Positions 60,399 to 64,000 of a stretch of 64,000 nucleotides of DNA are shown here, piece after piece; within the stretch, counting starts at the first letter, position 1, and each line of letters opens with the position of its first letter. A program made the translations under genes and the position numbers. Location: NCBI GenBank assembly GCA_017429765.1, contig JAFROJ010000056.1, positions 62,001-126,000 of the forward strand. The letters run 5' to 3'. The stretch comes from Bacteroidales bacterium (GTDB taxonomy: Bacteria; Bacteroidota; Bacteroidia; Bacteroidales; UBA932). Under the pieces are notes generated by a model. The model saw only the letters and a list, made by a program, of their open reading frames with translations, was not told the origin of the DNA and did not search any database.

Positions 60399-62355
60399 TG
60401 GCGATGGTGATTTCGTCGTTCGACTCACTCTCCCCGGCGATCTCGGCCGGCTTGACCTTCGGGCCGAGAATCGCCTCGATGTCCTCCGCGAAGATGACCT
60501 CTTTGTCGAGCAGGAGCTTCGCTATCTTGACGAAGCCATCCATGTTGTCAACCAGGATCTTCCTCGTCCTCTCATGCACCTCGTCGACGAGATCCCTGAC
60601 CTCCTGGTCCATGACCTCGGCCGTCTTCTCGCTGTAGGGCTTTGTCAAGTCGTATCCTCTCGCTCCAGTGGAGTCAAAGAAAGACAGCTCTCCTGTCTTC
60701 TCGCCCATCCCGTAGAACTGGATCATGTTGTAGGCGATCCTGGTCAGCCTCTCGAGATCGTTGAGAGCTCCTGTGGCGGGCTCCCCGTTGATGATCTCCT
60801 CGGCGACGCGTCCGGCCATCAGGGCGCACATCTGGTCCATGAGATAGGATTTGGGAAGTATCTTCCTCTCGTCGGGCAGGTACCAGGTCAGTCCAAGCGC
60901 GTCCCCTCTCGGGATCAGGCTGACCTTGAAAACAGGATCCGAATATGGCAGGAGCCATCCCACTGTGGCGTGGCCGGCCTCATGGTAGGCGGTGGTCTTC
61001 TTCTCGGTCGGAGTCAGGATGGAGCTCTTGCGCTCCAGGCCGCCGATGATGCGGTCGACAGCGTCGAGGAAGTCCTGCTTGCCGATCTCGGACTTGTTCT
61101 TCCTGGCCGCGGTCAGGGCGGCCTCGTTGCAGACATTAGCGATGTCAGCCCCAGAGAACCCTGGAGTGTGCCTGGCCATGAAACTCACATCGAAATCATC
61201 GGAGATCTTCAGCCCCCTCATGTGGACAAGGAATATCTCCTCCCTCTCCTTAAGCTCGGGAAGCTCGACATGGATCTGGCGGTCGAAACGTCCGGCCCTC
61301 ATGAGAGCCTTGTCGAGGATGTCCGCGCGGTTGGTGGCGGCGAGGATGATGACACCCGAGTTGGTGTCGAACCCGTCCATCTCGGTAAGTAGCTGATTAA
61401 GAGTGTTCTCCCTCTCGTCGTTGGAGGAGAAGCCCACATTCTTGCCCCTCGCCCTTCCGACAGCGTCGATCTCGTCGATGAAGACTATGCAGGGCGCCTT
61501 CTCCTTCGCCTGCCGGAAAAGGTCGCGCACCCTCGAGGCGCCCACCCCGACAAACATCTCAACGAAGTCGGATCCTGAGATTGAGAAGAAAGGCACGTTA
61601 GCCTCACCGGCGACCGCCTTGGCCAGCAGGGTCTTTCCGGTCCCGGGAGGGCCGACGAGCAGGGCCCCCTTGGGGATCTTCCCGCCGAGGGCGGTGTATT
61701 TCTGGGGATTCTTCAGGAAATCAACGATCTCCATCACCTCGTCCTTGGCCCCGTAGAGGCCGGCGACATCCTTGAAAGTGACATTGACCTTGTCCTTGTC
61801 GGCGAGCTTGCCTGTGGATTTGCCGACATTGAATATCCCTCCCCCGGCTCCGCCTGGGCCTCCGCCCATGTTCTTGTTGAAGCCGCGGAACATCCAGACC
61901 CACATGAGGATGAGGAAGATCGGGAATATCAGCCACTCCAGGATGTCCATCCACGCGCGGCTCTCATTCTCGATCACTATCTTCACCTGGTCGGCGGGCG
62001 TGAGGGCGGAGTTCAATGTCTCGAACTCCTTCTCGGCGTCAAACTTGTCCGACACCAGGAATATGAAATGAGGCGAGCTGGCAGGGACTTTCCCGCCGAA
62101 CCTGTCAGCGTATTTCGAAAGGCGGTCAGGCCTGATGGTGATGTTCCCTTTGAAATTGTTGCGGACATAAGTTATCTCCTTTATGTCACCTTTGGCGAAC
62201 ATCTCCTTAACCTCGGCCCATTCCACTTTCTGGGGATTGGCGCCGCTGTTGTTGAACAGCAGCCAGCCTATTCCCAGAATCAGAAGGATGTAGAACCATG
62301 AGAAATTGATTCTCAGCTTGTACACCTTCCTGCGAGGGTCATTGTTATTCTGCAT
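60391..62355 (-). CDS. ftsH: ATP-dependent zinc metalloprotease FtsH
   Basis: A 654-residue membrane-anchored AAA+ protease for quality control of membrane and short-lived proteins. Seen: first membrane segment ([17 protein letters not shown]), periplasmic domain, second segment ([16 protein letters not shown]), a glycine-rich linker ([10 protein letters not shown]), Walker [13 protein letters not shown] near residue 233, Walker [17 protein letters not shown], second region of homology [20 protein letters not shown], zinc motif [10 protein letters not shown] near 454, and a third zinc ligand region further on. Start ATG 62355 overlaps rsfS by 11 bases; a longer frame to 62427 runs inside rsfS and was rejected. 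Confidence 0.96.
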   Translation of the reverse strand: MQNNNDPRRKVYKLRINFSWFYILLILGIGWLLFNNSGANPQKVEWAEVKEMFAKGDIKEITYVRNNFKGNITIRPDRLSKYADRFGGKVPASSPHFIFLVSDKFDAEKEFETLNSALTPADQVKIVIENESRAWMDILEWLIFPIFLILMWVWMFRGFNKNMGGGPGGAGGGIFNVGKSTGKLADKDKVNVTFKDVAGLYGAKDEVMEIVDFLKNPQKYTALGGKIPKGALLVGPPGTGKTLLAKAVAGEANVPFFSISGSDFVEMFVGVGASRVRDLFRQAKEKAPCIVFIDEIDAVGRARGKNVGFSSNDERENTLNQLLTEMDGFDTNSGVIILAATNRADILDKALMRAGRFDRQIHVELPELKEREEIFLVHMRGLKISDDFDVSFMARHTPGFSGADIANVCNEAALTAARKNKSEIGKQDFLDAVDRIIGGLERKSSILTPTEKKTTAYHEAGHATVGWLLPYSDPVFKVSLIPRGDALGLTWYLPDERKILPKSYLMDQMCALMAGRVAEEIINGEPATGALNDLERLTRIAYNMIQFYGMGEKTGELSFFDSTGARGYDLTKPYSEKTAEVMDQEVRDLVDEVHERTRKILVDNMDGFVKIAKLLLDKEVIFAEDIEAILGPKVKPAEIAGESESNDEITIANE

Positions 62356-62725
62356 CTTTCTTTGTCTTTTTGGTTTTCGGCCTGTCCTTGTACTCTTTCT
62401 GGGGCGCGTCGGCCCACAGATCCTCAAGCCTGTAGAACTGCCTGTACTCGGTCAGGAAAATATGGGCCACGATGTCGCCGTAGTCGAGTATGATCCAGAA
62501 ATTATTCTCCATCCCCTGGGTGCGGAGGGGCTTGCGGCCCAACTCGCGCATCTTGTCGATGACATTGTCGGCTATGGCGTTCACGTTAGTTGTCGAGTCG
62601 GCGTTGCAGATCATGAAGAAATCCGTGATGGCGGTGCCGATGGATCTCAGATCCACACCGACGACATCCCGCGCCTTCTTGTCGAGCATGGCGTCGGCCA
62701 TGACTCTGAGGTCGTGTGTTATCAT
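62345..62725 (-). CDS. rsfS: Ribosome silencing factor RsfS
   Basis: A 126-residue protein that binds ribosomal protein L14 and blocks subunit joining in starved cells. Seen: KKARDVVGVDLRSIGTAITDFFMIC, ADSTTNVNAIADNVIDKMRE, and GMENNFWIILDYGDIVAHIFLTEYRQFYRLEDLW (in parts), matching the Iojap family's 'G....W.lLD.gdvvVHvf....R..Y.LE.LW'. The last 20 residues are lysine rich. A TATATTTG -7 box lies about 37-44 bases upstream on the minus strand. First gene of the rsfS-ftsH-cdsA-psd unit. Confidence 0.94.
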   Translation of the reverse strand: MITHDLRVMADAMLDKKARDVVGVDLRSIGTAITDFFMICNADSTTNVNAIADNVIDKMRELGRKPLRTQGMENNFWIILDYGDIVAHIFLTEYRQFYRLEDLWADAPQKEYKDRPKTKKTKKDAE

Positions 62726-62740
62726 ATTGATAATCTTTTT

Positions 62741-62769
62741 TAATTTCGCGATTGTAACTTACAAATATA
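62741..62769. promoter_or_regulatory. Facing -7 boxes for birA (plus) and rsfS (minus)
   Basis: Plus strand TAATTTCGCG at 62741-62750 and minus strand TATATTTG (complement of 62762-62769) point toward each other; both predicted start sites fall near 62753-62757. If both are real, polymerases would compete for the same few bases. -33 elements are weak on both sides. Confidence 0.4.
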
Positions 62770-62794
62770 GCAAAAAACGGCAATTTCCGAGCCA

Positions 62795-63556
62795 ATGGAA
62801 GATAAGGTTAAAATCAGGTGGGTGGACGAGACGGATTCGACCCAGGACGAGCTCAGGAGGCGTTTTCCCGAGCATGACAATCTGTCAGTGACGGCAGCGG
62901 TCTTCCAGACAGCGGGTCGTGGACAGAGGGGAAACAGATGGACTTCCGGTAGAGGTTTGAACCTCACATTCTCCATGCTTCTCAAATTCGGGGAAGGAGG
63001 CTTTCCCGCCTTGGAAGTCTCGCGCCAGTTCGAGATAACCAAAGCGGCCACTCTCGGGGTCGTGTCCTACCTTGAGGGAAAGGGAGTCGAGCCCACCATC
63101 AAATGGCCGAACGACATCTATGTCCGTGACAAGAAAATCTGCGGCATGCTGGTGGAGAACGTTCTGGACGGAGATAAGTTGAGCCACAGTTTTGTCGGAA
63201 TCGGCTTGAATATGAACCAGAGGGAGTTCGACCCCTCGCTGACCAACCCGGTCTCCCTTTCGAAGCTGACCGGAGAGGAATATGACCTGAAGCCTGAACT
63301 CGAGACGCTGGCCTCCCTTCTGGCCGAGTCTTTCCGCCGCTTCATCGGAGAAGGCGGGACCGCCTTGACAGGCGATAGGGAATATGAGAACAGGCTCTAC
63401 CGGAAAGGCCGGTTCCATGATTATGTCTCCCGGGAGGACGGGAAAGTGTTCCAGGGAAAGATTATCGGTGTCTCGCCGGAGGGGAAGCTTCTGGTCGTGA
63501 ATAGAAAAGGCGAGCTCAACGAGTTCGCCTTCAAGGAGATAAACTTTATCATCTAA
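62795..63556 (+). CDS. birA: Biotin--[acetyl-CoA-carboxylase] ligase
   Basis: A 253-residue biotin protein ligase attaching biotin to carboxylase carrier domains via biotinyl-AMP. Seen: DETDSTQDELRRR, QTAGRGQRGNRWTSGRGLNLTFS (in parts; GRGQRGN is the biotin/ATP loop), IKWPNDIYVRDKKICGMLVEN and SFVGIGLNMNQREF, and a small C-terminal SH3-like part (FQGKIIGVSPEGKLLVV). No N-terminal winged helix, so it is the monofunctional type and not a repressor. Its stop overlaps the convergent rpe stop (CTAA). Confidence 0.94.
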   Translation: MEDKVKIRWVDETDSTQDELRRRFPEHDNLSVTAAVFQTAGRGQRGNRWTSGRGLNLTFSMLLKFGEGGFPALEVSRQFEITKAATLGVVSYLEGKGVEPTIKWPNDIYVRDKKICGMLVENVLDGDKLSHSFVGIGLNMNQREFDPSLTNPVSLSKLTGEEYDLKPELETLASLLAESFRRFIGEGGTALTGDREYENRLYRKGRFHDYVSREDGKVFQGKIIGVSPEGKLLVVNRKGELNEFAFKEINFII

Positions 63557-64000
63557 AATCTCATTCCAGCTATCGCCAGGGCGGGATCCTCCGCCTTGAA
63601 GACTGAGCTTCCGGCCACCAGCATCGTGGCTCCGGCGTCGATGAGCGCCTTGGCGTTGGACGCGGAGACTCCCCCGTCGACCTCGATGTCCTTGACTGTG
63701 CCGATCCTGTCCATCTCAGCCCTCAGGCCGGCTATCCTGCCGACGGACTCCTCGATGAACTTCTGCCCGCCGAAGCCGGCGAACACGGACATGATCAAGA
63801 AAAAGTCAACCTCTCTGATGTAAGGGAAAAGCCGCTCGACAGGGACGTCGGGGTCGATCGCCACACCGGCCATGACGCCACAGGATTTGGCGAGGGAGAT
63901 GTATTCGGAGACATCCTTCCCCGCCTCGTCGGCCGCCTCCAGATGGAAACTGATCAGCGAGGCTCCGGCCGCGGCGAACCTCTCGATGTATTTGTCGGGG
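63553..64000 (-). CDS. rpe: Ribulose-phosphate 3-epimerase, C-terminal part (5' end outside window)
   Basis: The frame stays open to base 64000, giving 149 residues of a TIM-barrel enzyme that interconverts ribulose-5-phosphate and xylulose-5-phosphate. Seen: SFHLEAADEA (the family's metal-site His in 'HxEa'), CGVMAGVAIDPDVPVERL (usual 'G..iNP.TP'), a strand FLIMSVFAGFGGQKFIEES, IEVDGGVSASNA with the catalytic Asp, and LVAGSSVFKAEDP. The loop normally written MSVNPGFGGQ reads MSVFAGFGGQ. The internal ATG at 63873 is not the true start, since the upstream frame keeps the family pattern. Confidence 0.9.
   Translation of the reverse strand, partial: PDKYIERFAAAGASLISFHLEAADEAGKDVSEYISLAKSCGVMAGVAIDPDVPVERLFPYIREVDFFLIMSVFAGFGGQKFIEESVGRIAGLRAEMDRIGTVKDIEVDGGVSASNAKALIDAGATMLVAGSSVFKAEDPALAIAGMRF

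Noticed and set aside
60292..61392. A 366-codon plus-strand open frame opposite ftsH
   Set aside because: Shadow of the highly conserved FtsH AAA+ domain; no start signals or motifs.

Overview
The window reads as a chromosomal segment of a GC-rich member of the Bacteroidales (phylum Bacteroidota). Support comes from the gene orders nusB-yajC-YbbR-coaE and rsfS-ftsH-cdsA-psd, the families DUF5606, DUF3467, DUF6340, GLPGLI, TamL and GIN-domain DUF2807, TonB-dependent receptors, a PPi-type phosphofructokinase, an IspG with an extra central segment, and Bacteroidota-type -7 boxes (TAnnTTTG) upstream of several genes. A probable cysteate synthase hints at a sulfonolipid-making lineage such as Rikenellaceae or a relative; genus cannot be fixed from this sequence. 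I see no tRNA, rRNA, CRISPR array, insertion sequence, integrase or prophage gene. It is mainly core chromosome with a few accessory patches.

Layout. 1-4022: nusB (3' end), yajC, YbbR-like, coaE, DUF5606, rimO. 4027-9117: DUF6340 lipoprotein plus anaerobic glycerol-3-phosphate dehydrogenase glpABC. 9345-9660: RNase P RNA. 9686-14129: glutamine cyclotransferase, a TPP riboswitch with its TonB receptor, and a CNNM/CBS membrane protein. 14126-19156: accessory patch with a DUF4832 secreted protein and a GLPGLI/TonB-receptor pair. 19211-20652 (minus): Maf, KdsC-like phosphatase, DUF3467. 20738-28797: valS, thioesterase, tatA, tatC, ABC-F ATPase, GIN-domain protein, dipeptidase. 28850-31555 (minus): cinA, pyrD, XRE regulator. 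31610-32044: an AT-rich gene-free stretch with dyads. 32045-36771: queA, acyltransferase, Na+/Ca2+ exchanger, probable cysteate synthase.

36775-49614: rarA, flavodiiron protein, rlmD, TamL, a TrmH-type methyltransferase, a large receiver-like/PPDK_N protein, a cytoplasmic GH13 amylase, and a PPi-phosphofructokinase gene interrupted by one in-frame TAG. 49729-58898: ligA, YihY, relA/spoT, a Big_5 lipoprotein, an outer-membrane barrel, ispG. 58891-62725 (minus): psd, cdsA, ftsH, rsfS. 62795-64000: birA and the 3' part of rpe (minus).

The most interesting observations are: (i) the nonsense codon in the phosphofructokinase gene; (ii) a TPP riboswitch whose expression platform appears to be a terminator-like hairpin overlapping the start codon of an orphan thiamine-type TonB receptor; (iii) a recurrent TAWWTTCGCG box, a variant -7 element, upstream of yajC, rnpB, the TPP leader, the CNNM gene, queA, birA and pyrD; (iv) the receiver-like/PPDK_N protein lacking the PPDK phospho-histidine and PEP domains; (v) an IspG whose lineage-typical central domain looks shrunken; and (vi) dyad structures in the gap upstream of queA. 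All functional calls come from reading motifs by eye; no database search was run.
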